Source: Salinispora mooreana (GTDB lineage Bacteria > Actinomycetota > Actinomycetes > Mycobacteriales > Micromonosporaceae). From it: a DNA stretch of 64,000 bases. Every line of letters starts with the position of its first letter. The first letter of the stretch is position 1. The stretch lies in NCBI RefSeq assembly GCF_000379065.1, contig NZ_KB900614.1:3121988-3185987 (forward strand), written 5' to 3'. Below are positions 16,982-28,390 of this stretch, in pieces. The translations under genes and the position numbers were made by a program. The notes beneath the pieces are model-generated. The model did no database searches. It worked only from the letters and a program-made list of their open reading frames with translations, and was not told the origin of the DNA.

Positions 16982-17635
16982 TTGACCACCAAGTCCATCC
17001 CGTTGACGTCGGAGTTGCACGCGTACCTGGTCGCCCACGGGGGCCCACCGGATGAGGTCATGCTCGACCTGATCGAGGAGACCCGGGCGCACCTGCCGGA
17101 GGACGCGCAGATGCAGGTGGCACCGGAGCAGGCCGCGTTCCTGACCTTTCTGACCCGGCTGCTGGGGGCGCGACGGGCGGTCGAGGTCGGCACCTTCACC
17201 GGGCTCTCCGCGCTGGCGATCGCCCGCGGACTGACCGAGGACGGGCAGCTGACCTGCCTCGACATCTCGGAGGAGTTCACCGGGATCGCTCGGCGCTACT
17301 GGACCCGGGCCGGGGTGGACGACCGGGTGCAGCTGCGGATCGGCCCCGCCGGGGAGACGCTGCGGGAACTACCGGCCGACCGCCACCTCGACTTCGCTTT
17401 CATCGACGCGGACAAGATCGGTTACTCGGCCTACTGGGCGGAGTTGGTGCCCCGGATGCGACCCGGCGGAGTCATCGCCGTTGACAACGTCCTCCGCGAC
17501 GGCCGGGTGCTCGCCCCGCAGGACGCCGACGACCGGGCCATCGCCGCGTTCAACGACGAGGTGCTGGCCGACGTCCGGGTCGACCCGGTGATGCTGCCCC
17601 TCGCCGACGGGCTGACCCTGGCCCGGGTGCGCTGA
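16982..17635 (+). CDS. SAM-dependent O-methyltransferase (COMT-like, type 3)
   Basis: A 217-residue class I methyltransferase of the bacterial catechol/caffeoyl-CoA O-methyltransferase family. The SAM-binding motif is AVEVGTFTGLSALAIARGL at about residues 64-82. The acidic loop TCLDISEEF, the metal-binding DFAFIDADKIGYSAYW and a second metal-ligand segment VIAVDNVLRDGRV follow, so the divalent-metal aspartates are intact. The start is TTG 16982 with AAGGAG upstream, an uncommon start codon but well supported. The natural acceptor is unknown; many homologues are broad-specificity catechol methylases. It lies between maf and the biotin carboxylase gene. Confidence 0.88.
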   Translation: MTTKSIPLTSELHAYLVAHGGPPDEVMLDLIEETRAHLPEDAQMQVAPEQAAFLTFLTRLLGARRAVEVGTFTGLSALAIARGLTEDGQLTCLDISEEFTGIARRYWTRAGVDDRVQLRIGPAGETLRELPADRHLDFAFIDADKIGYSAYWAELVPRMRPGGVIAVDNVLRDGRVLAPQDADDRAIAAFNDEVLADVRVDPVMLPLADGLTLARVR

Positions 17636-17676
17636 CCGCCCGCAGCGGCACGCCGCAGGGCGGTCGGTAAACGGGC

Positions 17677-17694
17677 AGTGTGGCATCCCACACT
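17677..17694. promoter_or_regulatory. Inverted repeat upstream of the biotin carboxylase gene
   Basis: AGTGTGG and CCACACT are perfect 7-base arms with a 4-base loop, about 32 bases upstream of the TACACT -10 candidate (17727-17732). It could be the terminator of the methyltransferase gene or an operator of the carboxylase gene. Confidence 0.35.
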
Positions 17695-17726
17695 TAGCGC
17701 TCGTTAGGGAGCTCCGGCGGGGCCGT

Positions 17727-17732
17727 TACACT
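17727..17732 (+). promoter_or_regulatory. -10 hexamer of the biotin carboxylase gene
   Basis: TACACT precedes a leader of roughly 30 bases containing the GGGAGGAG Shine-Dalgarno, so this gene, unlike its beta and epsilon partners, has a conventional leader. Confidence 0.45.
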
Positions 17733-17767
17733 CCCCGTCAACGAACTCCCCGGGAGGAGCCCCCAAG

Positions 17768-21093
<3,326 letters not shown>

Positions 21094-21129
21094 CCCGAAC
21101 GCCATTCGGTGCCGGCGGCCCACCGCGGT

Positions 21130-22755
21130 CTAGCGGGCCGGGCTGCCCGCCGGCTGTGGCGTCGGCGCCGGCTCCGCCACCCCGGGCCGGTCCCGGGGCA
21201 GCCGGGCGCAGGCGATCAACCCGATGAGCAGGAAGCCGGCGGCGGCGAAGGCCGCGTACCGGGTGGCGTCGGCGAAGGCGGCCTTCGCCTCCTCGGCGAT
21301 CGGCGCGGTGCGGGGGCCGGCGGCGAGCCCGGCGATCGCCGCTCCGCCACTCTCCCGGACCTCGGTCACCACCTGTTCGCGCTGGGTGGAGTCGAGCTCG
21401 GAGCGATCAGCGAGCCGCGCGCCGAGAAGCCCGCTGAGCCCGGCGAAGAGAACCGTGCCGAGCACGGCGATGCCGAGGGCGGAGCCGACCTGCCGCGCGG
21501 TGCTCTGCACCCCGGACCCCTGGCCACTGCGCCGGACCGGCACCTCGCGCAGCGACACCCCGGTGAGCTGGGCGGTGGCCAGACCGACACCGACGCCGTA
21601 GACGAAGAGCAGGCCGAGCGGAGCCCACCAACGGGTGTCGGGGGCGACCACGAGGCCGAGTCCGGCGATACCGGCGATCTCCGCGGCCACGCCGAGCTGC
21701 ACCACCCGGGTGGTGCCCCACCGTTTGACGAGAAGCGCTCCGAGGGCACTGGACAGGAAGCTACCGACGGCGAGGGGCAGCAGCGCCAGACCGGTGTGGA
21801 AGGCGCTGTAGCCGAGCACGTTCTGGTACCAGAGCGGGAGAGCGAAGAGAAGACCGAACTCGCCCAGGCTGACGATCGCGGCGGCGGTGACGCCGGTCCG
21901 GAAGGAGCGGATCCGAAACAGCGACAGGTCGATCAGCGCCGGCCGACCGATCCGGTTACGGCGCACCTGGTGGGTGACCAGAAGTGCCAGGGCGGCCAGA
22001 CCGGTCAGCCCGACGACCGGCACCGGGGAGATCGCGGCGGGCCAGTCCAGACCGAAGAGATTGGTCGGCTTCGTCGACCCCCACCAGCCATACGTGCGCC
22101 CCTCGATGAGGGCGAAGACGACGCCGGTCATGCCGAGCACCGACAGCAGCGCCCCGACCAGGTCGATGCCGCGCTCCACCCGGTCGTCGCGGGATTCGGG
22201 GACCAGCGCGAGCGTGGCGGTGACGACCAGCACGCCGATCGGGAGGTTGATGCCGAATGCCCACCGCCAGGAGAGCTCGGTGGTGAGCCAGCCGCCGAGC
22301 AGCGGGCCGAGCGCGGCGGCCCCGCCGATGGTGGAGCCCCAGACCGCGAAGGCGATCGCCCGCTCTCGCCCGACGAAGTTCGCGTTCAGCAGGGACAGTG
22401 AGGTGGGCAGCATCATCGCGCCGCCGAGCCCCTGGAGCACCCGCGCCCCGATCAGCTCCGCACCGGAGCCGGCGGAGGCGGCGAGCAGGCTGGCGACGAC
22501 GAAGACCAGCACGCCGACGACGAACATTCGCCGCCGGCCGGCGCGGTCAGCGAAGCGGCCGGCGATCAGGAGCAGTGCGGCGAAGACGAGGGTGTACGCC
22601 TCCTGGACCCACTGCGCCCCGGCGGAGCTGACGCCGAGGTCAGCGATGATCGCCGGGACGGCGACGTTGACGATCGTCACGTCGACGATGATCGTGGCGA
22701 CTCCGAGGCTGATGGCGAGCAGCCCCCACCATCGGCCGCGTCCCTGCTCCGGCAT
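21130..22755 (-). CDS. MFS drug exporter, DHA2 (EmrB/QacA) family
   Basis: A 541-residue transporter with about 14 predicted membrane helices. The DHA2 pattern is visible: an early VDVTIVNVAVPAI (motif D1), GRFADRAGRRRMFVVGV (motif A) between helices 2 and 3, and RVLQGLGGAMMLPTSLS in helix 4 (motif C-like). Homologues expel lipophilic cations or antibiotics by proton antiport. It is divergent from a MarR gene with a 52-base shared promoter region containing CTAG palindromes, the classical MarR-repressed efflux layout. Start is ATG 22755 with GGAG five bases upstream; the -10 TAAACT lies inside the palindrome. The substrate is unknown. Confidence 0.88.
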   Translation of the reverse strand: MPEQGRGRWWGLLAISLGVATIIVDVTIVNVAVPAIIADLGVSSAGAQWVQEAYTLVFAALLLIAGRFADRAGRRRMFVVGVLVFVVASLLAASAGSGAELIGARVLQGLGGAMMLPTSLSLLNANFVGRERAIAFAVWGSTIGGAAALGPLLGGWLTTELSWRWAFGINLPIGVLVVTATLALVPESRDDRVERGIDLVGALLSVLGMTGVVFALIEGRTYGWWGSTKPTNLFGLDWPAAISPVPVVGLTGLAALALLVTHQVRRNRIGRPALIDLSLFRIRSFRTGVTAAAIVSLGEFGLLFALPLWYQNVLGYSAFHTGLALLPLAVGSFLSSALGALLVKRWGTTRVVQLGVAAEIAGIAGLGLVVAPDTRWWAPLGLLFVYGVGVGLATAQLTGVSLREVPVRRSGQGSGVQSTARQVGSALGIAVLGTVLFAGLSGLLGARLADRSELDSTQREQVVTEVRESGGAAIAGLAAGPRTAPIAEEAKAAFADATRYAAFAAAGFLLIGLIACARLPRDRPGVAEPAPTPQPAGSPAR

Positions 22756-22768
22756 AATCGCTCCGATC

Positions 22769-22783
22769 GCTAGTTTATCTAGC
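22769..22783. promoter_or_regulatory. MarR operator candidate
   Basis: GCTAGTTTATCTAGC is a perfect palindrome (5-base arms, 5-base spacer) covering the minus-strand -10 TAAACT of the MFS gene. A further GCTAGC-like element (22794-22799) overlaps the marR -10. Bound MarR would block both promoters. Confidence 0.5.
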
Positions 22784-22795
22784 TACCTGAGCTGC

Positions 22796-22801
22796 TAGCT
22801 T
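22796..22801 (+). promoter_or_regulatory. -10 hexamer, leaderless promoter of marR
   Basis: TAGCTT ends six bases before GTG 22808. Confidence 0.5.
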
Positions 22802-22807
22802 CGTCCC

Positions 22808-23365
22808 GTGGACAGCGTCACGTCAACCACCGGTGGCTCGCGTCGCGGGCCGTACAGCGAAGCACCCTCCACCAGCCGCACCGCCCGGGCGTTGCGCGAG
22901 GTGATCCGGGCTGCCAGCGACACCCGGGGGGCGCTGGCCCGCCGGCTCGGGATCGGGGTCACCGACGCCGCCGCCATCGACCACCTCGCCGCCAGCCCGG
23001 ACCCGCTCGGCCCGGTGGAGTTGGGCAACCGTCTCGGCATCCGGTCCGCCTCGGCCACCGCGCTGGTGGATCGGCTGGTCCGAGCCGGCCACCTGGCGCG
23101 CACGCCGCATCCGCAGGATCGCCGCCGGGTGGCGCTGCGGGTCACCGACGATGGGTACGACGAGGTCTCGGCGGCACTGCGGCCGATGCTGGCCGGCATC
23201 GAGCAGGCGGTCGACCGGCTCACGCCGGAGCAGGCGGCCGCTACGGCCACCTTCCTCCAGGAGGTGGCCGAGGTTATGCGGGAGTACGTGGTGACCGCGC
23301 AGGAGGAGCCGCCTGACCTCGCGCGTCAACGTCAGCCACGCGGGATCCGAACAGCCGACGAATGA
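22808..23365 (+). CDS. MarR family transcriptional regulator
   Basis: A 185-residue winged-helix regulator. The recognition region is GPVELGNRLGIRSASATALVDRLVRAG at about residues 62-88, followed by the wing HPQDRRRVALRVTD and long C-terminal dimerisation helices. Divergent from the DHA2 exporter, so it most likely represses the exporter and itself through the CTAG palindromes in the shared 52-base promoter region, with release by an exported or aromatic compound. Start is GTG 22808 from the -10 element. Its last 92 bases overlap, tail to tail, the 3' end of the tetR gene on the other strand. Confidence 0.88.
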   Translation: MDSVTSTTGGSRRGPYSEAPSTSRTARALREVIRAASDTRGALARRLGIGVTDAAAIDHLAASPDPLGPVELGNRLGIRSASATALVDRLVRAGHLARTPHPQDRRRVALRVTDDGYDEVSAALRPMLAGIEQAVDRLTPEQAAATATFLQEVAEVMREYVVTAQEEPPDLARQRQPRGIRTADE

Positions 23366-23903
23366 CGACGCGTGCGGCCTCCCGCGGATCATCCCCCGCC
23401 TCGTCCGGCAGGGCGCCCGCTTTCCACAGGGTGGCGAAGCCATGCACGATGGACCAGGCGGCGAGCGCGTCCCCGGCGGCACCGCCCACCGCGCCCGGCC
23501 CCGGCGGCAGGTCAGCCACTGCCGAGCGCAGGACCGCACGCGATCGTCCTCGGGCCGCCACCACCTCCGGGGCGTCGGCACGGTAGAGGTCGGGGCTGTA
23601 CATCACCTCGAAGTGCGCCCGACGCCGGACGGCGAAGTCCACGTAGGCCACCCCCATCTCGAGCAGACTGTCGCCGGTCTGCAGGGCCGCGGCGAGCAGG
23701 TCGAAGCCCTCGACCGCGAACGCGGTGAGCAACCCCGGCTTGTCGCCGAAGTGATGGGCGGGTGCCGCATGCGACACGCCGGCTCGGCGGGCGAGGTCCC
23801 GCAGGCTCAGGGCGGCGGGCCCGGACTCCTCGATCGCCACCGCGGCGGCGGCGAGCAGGGCCCGCCGCAGATCGCCGTGATGGTAGCCACGTGCACCGGT
23901 CAT
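23274..23903 (-). CDS. TetR family transcriptional regulator
   Basis: A 209-residue regulator. The N-terminal helix-turn-helix is GYHHGDLRRALLAAAAVA followed by LSLRDLARRAGVSHAAPAHHFGDKPGLL, a standard TetR DNA-binding domain. The C-terminal ligand domain resembles the TetR_C WHG group (SIVHGFATLWKAGAL). Leaderless start at ATG 23903. Its promoter sits inside a perfect 27-base palindrome, and a second partial copy lies over the doxX promoter, so it probably represses itself and the divergent doxX gene. The 3' end overlaps marR by 92 bases in convergent orientation. Confidence 0.87.
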   Translation of the reverse strand: MTGARGYHHGDLRRALLAAAAVAIEESGPAALSLRDLARRAGVSHAAPAHHFGDKPGLLTAFAVEGFDLLAAALQTGDSLLEMGVAYVDFAVRRRAHFEVMYSPDLYRADAPEVVAARGRSRAVLRSAVADLPPGPGAVGGAAGDALAAWSIVHGFATLWKAGALPDEAGDDPREAARVVIRRLFGSRVADVDARGQAAPPARSPRTPA

Positions 23904-23909
23904 CCAGGG

Positions 23910-23915
23910 AGCATA
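23910..23915 (-). promoter_or_regulatory. -10 hexamer, leaderless promoter of tetR
   Basis: TATGCT on the minus strand ends six bases before ATG 23903 and overlaps the left arm of the TetR operator. Confidence 0.55.
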
Positions 23916-23937
23916 TCTTGCCGTTGACAAGATATGC
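23911..23937. promoter_or_regulatory. TetR operator 1
   Basis: Arms GCATATCTTG and CAAGATATGC are perfect 10-base inverted repeats with a 7-base spacer. It overlaps the tetR -10 and start site. Confidence 0.65.
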
Positions 23938-23950
23938 GGACGGAGGGCAG

Positions 23951-23967
23951 TCTTGCCACCGACAAGA
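23951..23967. promoter_or_regulatory. TetR operator 2 (partial copy)
   Basis: TCTTG-N7-CAAGA repeats the core of operator 1 with the same 7-base spacing, centred 35 bases away. It overlaps a CAAGAT -10 candidate (23963-23968) of the doxX gene. Confidence 0.5.
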
Positions 23968-23985
23968 TCTGGCGTGGAGGTCCCG

Positions 23986-24432
23986 ATGGTTCCATTGATC
24001 ACACTGGTGGCCGGCACCGGGTTGGCCCGGCTGGCCGGTCTGGTCGGCGTGGCTGCGCTCGACGGCTGGCACCCCGCCCTGCGGGTGGGTCTCGCCCTGA
24101 TGCTCACGGTCACCGGCCTGGCGCACTTCAGCCCACGACGCCGGGCCGACCTCGTCGCGCTGGTGCCACCACGACTCCCCCACCCCAGATTCCTGGTCAC
24201 CCTCACCGGGGTGCTGGAGCTACTCGGCGCGGCGGCGCTCCTCGCTCCCCCCACCGCTCGGTGGGCCGCCGCCGGGCTGGCCGTCCTGATGCTGGCGATG
24301 TTCCCGGCGAACGTGTCCGGAGCACGGCGCAAGCTCACCCTGGCCGGCCGGCCCGTCACCCCGCTGGCCGCCCGTACCGCCATGCAGGGAGTCTTCGTCG
24401 CCACCGCCGTCGCCATTTCGGTTGGCACCTGA
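23986..24432 (+). CDS. DoxX-like four-helix membrane protein
   Basis: A 148-residue protein with four predicted membrane helices. The DoxX pattern is visible in LTVTGLAHFSPRRRADLVALVP, LTGVLELLGAAALLAPPT and a closing LAARTAMQGVFVATAVAISVGT. DoxX-type proteins are small membrane proteins of uncertain function, some linked to redox or thiol-stress complexes. Start is ATG 23986 with GGAGG upstream. Divergent from tetR across two operators, so probably TetR-controlled. The ABC exporter genes follow after 115 bases that contain their own apparent promoter and leader ORF. Confidence 0.8.
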   Translation: MVPLITLVAGTGLARLAGLVGVAALDGWHPALRVGLALMLTVTGLAHFSPRRRADLVALVPPRLPHPRFLVTLTGVLELLGAAALLAPPTARWAAAGLAVLMLAMFPANVSGARRKLTLAGRPVTPLAARTAMQGVFVATAVAISVGT

Positions 24433-24444
24433 CGATCCGACCAC

Positions 24445-24450
24445 TAACCT
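24445..24450 (+). promoter_or_regulatory. -10 hexamer before the ABC-exporter leader ORF
   Basis: TAACCT ends six bases before GTG 24457, the first codon of a 16-codon ORF. It has the same geometry as leaderless genes elsewhere in the window. Confidence 0.5.
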
Positions 24451-24456
24451 GCCCGA

Positions 24457-24507
24457 GTGAACGTAACCCCCCGCCAGGACCCGCCGCACCGGCGCTGGTC
24501 ACGCTGA
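24457..24507 (+). CDS. Possible leaderless leader peptide of the ABC exporter operon
   Basis: A 16-codon frame, VNVTPRQDPPHRRWSR, starts six bases after TAACCT and ends 40 bases before the exporter start. Its 3' end overlaps the small hairpin GGTCA-cgc-TGACC (24497-24509). Short translated leaders commonly regulate antibiotic-resistance transporters through ribosome stalling. That role is inferred from position only. Confidence 0.35.
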   Translation: MNVTPRQDPPHRRWSR

Positions 24508-24547
24508 CCGCCCGGGCCGACCGAGGCGAACCCCACGGAGAGCCGGC

Positions 24548-26281
24548 GTGCTGATCCAGCTGCTACGCACCTACCTACGCCCCTACCACCGCCCGCTGGC
24601 AGCCGTGGTCGCCCTCCAGTTCGTCGGCACCATCGCCTCGCTGTACCTGCCGAGCCTCAACGCCGACATCATCGACCTTGGGGTGGCCCGCGGCGACACC
24701 GGCTTCATCCTGCGCACCGGGGCCTGGATGCTCGTCGTCAGCCTGGTACAGATCGTCTGCTCGATCGCCGCCGTCTACCTCGGCGCCCGCACCGCGATGG
24801 CGTACGGCCGGGATGTCCGGGCGGCACTCTTCGCCCACGTCAACACGTTCTCCGCGCGTGAGGTCGCCCACTTCGGCGCACCGTCACTGATCACTCGCAA
24901 CACCAACGACGTGCAGCAGGTGCAGATGCTGGTGCTGATGAGCTGCACGATGCTGGTCGCCGCGCCGATCATGAGCGTCGGCGGGGTGGTGATGGCGCTC
25001 CGTGAGGATCTCGGGCTCTCCTGGTTGCTGCTGGTCAGCGTCCCCGTCCTGGCGCTCGGTCTGGGCCAGGTGATCCGGCGGATGGTGCCCGGATTCCGGC
25101 TTATGCAGACCCGCATCGACACGGTCAACCGGATCCTCCGCGAGCAGATCAGTGGCATCCGCGTGGTACGGGCGTTCGTCCGGGAACCGGACGAGACCCG
25201 ACGCTTCGCCGCCGCCAACACCGACCTGACCGCGACCGCCCTACAGACCGGCCGACTGGCAGCGCTGATCTTCCCGATCGTGATGCTGATCCTCAACGTC
25301 TCCAGCGTCGCGGTGCTCTGGTTCGGCGCCGGACGGGTGGACGCCGGCGCCATCGAGGTCGGCTCCCTCACCGCCTTCCTCCAGTACCTGATGCAGATCC
25401 TGATGGCGGTCATGATGGCCACGTTCATGCTGATGATGGTGCCGAGGGCGGCGGTCTGCGCCGAGCGCGTCAGCGAGGTGCTGGCGACCGAGACCTCGGT
25501 CACGCCCCCACCGGAGCCGGTCACCGCGCCGCCGGGCCGCACCGAGGTGGAGCTGCGCACGGTGCGGTTCCAGTACCCGGGTGCGGCCGAACCGGTGCTG
25601 CGGGACGTGTCGTTCCGGGTGACCCCGGGCACGACCACCGCGATCATCGGCAGCACCGGCGCCGGCAAGAGCACCCTGCTCGCCCTGATCCCACGACTGA
25701 TCGACGTCACCTCCGGTGCGGTGCTGGTGGACGGGGTCAACGTCCGGGATCTCGCGCCGGAGGCGCTGTGGCAGCGGATCGGCCTGGTGCCCCAGCGCCC
25801 ATACCTGTTCACCGGCACGATCGCCACCAACCTGCGGCACGGCAACCCGGACGCGACCGAGGCCGAGCTGTGGGCGGCGCTGGAGGTGGCGCAGGCACGC
25901 GACTTCGTCGCCGCGCTGCCGGACGGGCTGGACGCGCCCGTAGCGCAGGGTGGCACCAACCTCTCCGGAGGGCAGCGGCAGCGGCTGGCCATCGCCCGGG
26001 CGCTGGTCCGCCGACCAGAGATCTACCTCTTCGACGACTCCTTCTCCGCCCTTGACCTCGGCACCGACGCGCGGCTACGGGCGGCGCTGCGCCCGGTCAC
26101 CGCCGACGCGGCGGTGGTGGTCGTGGCGCAGCGGGTCGCCACCGTGGCCGACGCCGACCAGATCGTGGTGCTGGAAAACGGGGGCGTCGTGGGGATCGGC
26201 CGGCACACCGAGTTACTGACGACCTGCCCCACGTATGCGGAGATCGTCGCATCACAGCAGAGCACGGGAGTGACGGCATGA
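24548..26281 (+). CDS. ABC exporter half-transporter A (degenerate catalytic site)
   Basis: A 577-residue ABC transporter with an N-terminal six-helix membrane domain (about 1-320) fused to an ATPase domain. Walker A is [13 protein letters not shown], the signature [16 protein letters not shown] and Walker [13 protein letters not shown]. The residue after the Walker B Asp is Asp instead of the usual catalytic Glu, the hallmark of the degenerate-site subunit of heterodimeric exporters such as TM287/288 or BmrCD. Start is GTG 24548. Its stop overlaps the partner's start (ATGA at 26278). Probably a multidrug or lipid exporter; possibly under the nearby TetR. Confidence 0.88.
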   Translation: MLIQLLRTYLRPYHRPLAAVVALQFVGTIASLYLPSLNADIIDLGVARGDTGFILRTGAWMLVVSLVQIVCSIAAVYLGARTAMAYGRDVRAALFAHVNTFSAREVAHFGAPSLITRNTNDVQQVQMLVLMSCTMLVAAPIMSVGGVVMALREDLGLSWLLLVSVPVLALGLGQVIRRMVPGFRLMQTRIDTVNRILREQISGIRVVRAFVREPDETRRFAAANTDLTATALQTGRLAALIFPIVMLILNVSSVAVLWFGAGRVDAGAIEVGSLTAFLQYLMQILMAVMMATFMLMMVPRAAVCAERVSEVLATETSVTPPPEPVTAPPGRTEVELRTVRFQYPGAAEPVLRDVSFRVTPGTTTAIIGSTGAGKSTLLALIPRLIDVTSGAVLVDGVNVRDLAPEALWQRIGLVPQRPYLFTGTIATNLRHGNPDATEAELWAALEVAQARDFVAALPDGLDAPVAQGGTNLSGGQRQRLAIARALVRRPEIYLFDDSFSALDLGTDARLRAALRPVTADAAVVVVAQRVATVADADQIVVLENGGVVGIGRHTELLTTCPTYAEIVASQQSTGVTA

Positions 26282-28296
26282 GCGCTCCGGCCGTATCGAA
26301 GAAGAACCCACCCGGTGAGGGGCCCACGCCCCCGCGGTTGCCGTCCGACGGCCAACGCGGCAGCGGGCCGTCCTGGCCGGGGGCCGGCATGCCCGCCGAA
26401 CGGTCGATGTCCTTCGGGCCGTCGGCTCGGCGCCTCCTCGGACGGCTACGCCCGCACCGCCTCCCCCTGATCGGGGTGATCGCCCTGACGGTGCTCGGTG
26501 TCGGGCTGAACGTGGTCGGCCCGAGGGTCCTCGGCCACGCCACCGACCTGATCTTTGCTGGGGTGCTGGGGAGGCAGCTCGAACCCGGCACGACAACGGA
26601 GGCCGCCGCCGCGGCGGCGCGTGCGGCGGGCAACGACAGCTTCGCCGACATCATCACCCGGATGGGCGTGGTGCCCGGCGCCGGGATCGACTCGGCCGCG
26701 TTGGCCCGGGTGCTGCTGCTGGCGCTCGCCCTCTACGTCGCGGCGTCCCTGCTCATCTGGGGGCAGGGTTGGCTGCTCACCGGGATTGTGCAGCGGACCG
26801 TGCACCGGCTGCGCGAAGACGTGGCAGCCAAGCTGAACCGGCTGCCCCTGCCCTACTTCGACCGCCAGCCCCGGGGCGAGCTGCTCAGCCGGGTCACCAA
26901 CGACATCGACAACATCTCGACCAGCCTGCAGCAGACTCTGAGCCAGCTACTCACCGCGCTACTCACCGTGGTCGGGGTGCTCGCCATGATGTTCTGGATC
27001 TCGCCGCTGTTGGCCCTGATCGCACTGGTGGCGGTGCCCCTGTCGGTCCTCGTCACCCAGCAGATCGCGAAGCGGTCCCAGCCAAAGTTCGTCGCCCAGT
27101 GGACGCACACCGCTGAGCTCAACGGCCAGATCGAGGAGGCCTTCACCGGCCACGAGCTGGTCAAGGTCTTCGGCCGGCAGCGGGCCGTGCAAACCTCCTT
27201 CGCGGCCAAGAACGAGGAGCTGTTCCAGGCCAGCTTCGGGGCGCAGTTCATCTCCGGAATCATCATGCCGACGATGATGTTCATCGGGAACCTGAGCTAC
27301 GTGGCGCTCGCCGTGGTCGGCGGGCTCCGGGTGGCCTCGGGAACGATGACCCTCGGCGACGTGCAGGCCTTCATCCAGTACTCCCGCCAGTTCACCCAGC
27401 CGCTCACCCAGCTCGCCGCGATGACGAACCTGCTCCAGTCCGGGGTCGCCTCCGCCGAGCGGGTCTTCGCGGTGCTCGACGCCGAGGAGCAGACTCCGGA
27501 ACCGACCGTCCCGGCCCGACTGACCGCACCCCGCGGACAGGTCGCGTTCGAACACGTCTCCTTCCGGTACACCGCGGACGAGCCGTTGATCGAGGACCTG
27601 TCGCTGACCGCCGAGCCCGGCCAGACGGTGGCGATCGTCGGGCCGACCGGGGCCGGCAAGACCACGCTGGTCAACCTGGTGCTGCGCTTCTACGAGCTGA
27701 CCGCCGGCCGGATCACCCTCGACGGAGTGGACATCACCGAGCTGCGCCGGGACCACCTGCGCGGCCGGATCGGCATGGTGCTCCAGGACACCTGGCTGTT
27801 CGCCGGCACGATCCGGGAGAACATCGCCTACGGCCGACCCGACGCCACCGAGGAGGAGATCCTGGCGGCGGCCCGGGCGACCTTCGTGGACCGCTTCGTC
27901 CGCAGCCTGCCCGATGGCTACGACACCGTGATCGACGAGGAGGGGAGCAACATCAGCGCTGGCGAGCGGCAGCTCATCACCATCGCCCGCGCCTTCCTCG
28001 CCGAGCCGTCGCTGCTGATCCTCGACGAGGCCACCAGCTCCGTGGACACCCGGACCGAGGTGCTGCTCCAACGGGCGATGGCGGCCCTGCGTTCCGACCG
28101 CACCAGCTTCGTGATCGCGCACCGGCTCTCCACCATCCGCGACGCCGACCTGATCCTGATGATGGTGGACGGACGCATCGTCGAACAGGGCACCCACGAC
28201 GAGCTGATCGCGGCCGACGGCCCATACGCCGGCCTGCACCGATCCCAGTTCACGCAGGGCCGGCCGACCGAGTCCGATCCGGTCCCGGCTCCGTAA
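26278..28296 (+). CDS. ABC exporter half-transporter B
   Basis: A 672-residue partner with a roughly 50-residue Pro-rich N-terminal extension, six membrane helices and an ATPase domain. Walker A is [13 protein letters not shown]. Walker [13 protein letters not shown] has the catalytic Glu. The signature is ISAGERQL, which departs from LSGGQ. In heterodimeric exporters the degenerate site pairs the Glu-less Walker B of one subunit with the atypical signature of the other, exactly as the two genes are arranged here. Coupled to the upstream gene by an ATGA overlap. Also unusual is a long insertion between membrane helices 1 and 2 (about residues 100-140), rich in Ala and Thr. Confidence 0.88.
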   Translation: MSAPAVSKKNPPGEGPTPPRLPSDGQRGSGPSWPGAGMPAERSMSFGPSARRLLGRLRPHRLPLIGVIALTVLGVGLNVVGPRVLGHATDLIFAGVLGRQLEPGTTTEAAAAAARAAGNDSFADIITRMGVVPGAGIDSAALARVLLLALALYVAASLLIWGQGWLLTGIVQRTVHRLREDVAAKLNRLPLPYFDRQPRGELLSRVTNDIDNISTSLQQTLSQLLTALLTVVGVLAMMFWISPLLALIALVAVPLSVLVTQQIAKRSQPKFVAQWTHTAELNGQIEEAFTGHELVKVFGRQRAVQTSFAAKNEELFQASFGAQFISGIIMPTMMFIGNLSYVALAVVGGLRVASGTMTLGDVQAFIQYSRQFTQPLTQLAAMTNLLQSGVASAERVFAVLDAEEQTPEPTVPARLTAPRGQVAFEHVSFRYTADEPLIEDLSLTAEPGQTVAIVGPTGAGKTTLVNLVLRFYELTAGRITLDGVDITELRRDHLRGRIGMVLQDTWLFAGTIRENIAYGRPDATEEEILAAARATFVDRFVRSLPDGYDTVIDEEGSNISAGERQLITIARAFLAEPSLLILDEATSSVDTRTEVLLQRAMAALRSDRTSFVIAHRLSTIRDADLILMMVDGRIVEQGTHDELIAADGPYAGLHRSQFTQGRPTESDPVPAP

Positions 28297-28343
28297 CCGC
28301 CGGCGGGGCAGCGGGGTGGGACCGCGGCAGGTCGAGCCCCGCA

Positions 28344-28372
28344 CCGGCAACCCGGATCACCCGGGTTGCCGG
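28344..28372. terminator. Bidirectional hairpin terminator
   Basis: CCGGCAACCCGG and CCGGGTTGCCGG form a perfect 12-base stem with a 5-base loop between the convergent ABC-exporter and synthetase-like genes. Confidence 0.65.
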
Positions 28373-28390
28373 CGGCCCTCGGCGTGCCGC

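Noticed and set aside
21109..22401. Plus-strand Glu/Gly-rich frame opposite the MFS gene
   Set aside because: No motifs, antisense-type composition, and the minus strand encodes a complete 14-helix exporter.
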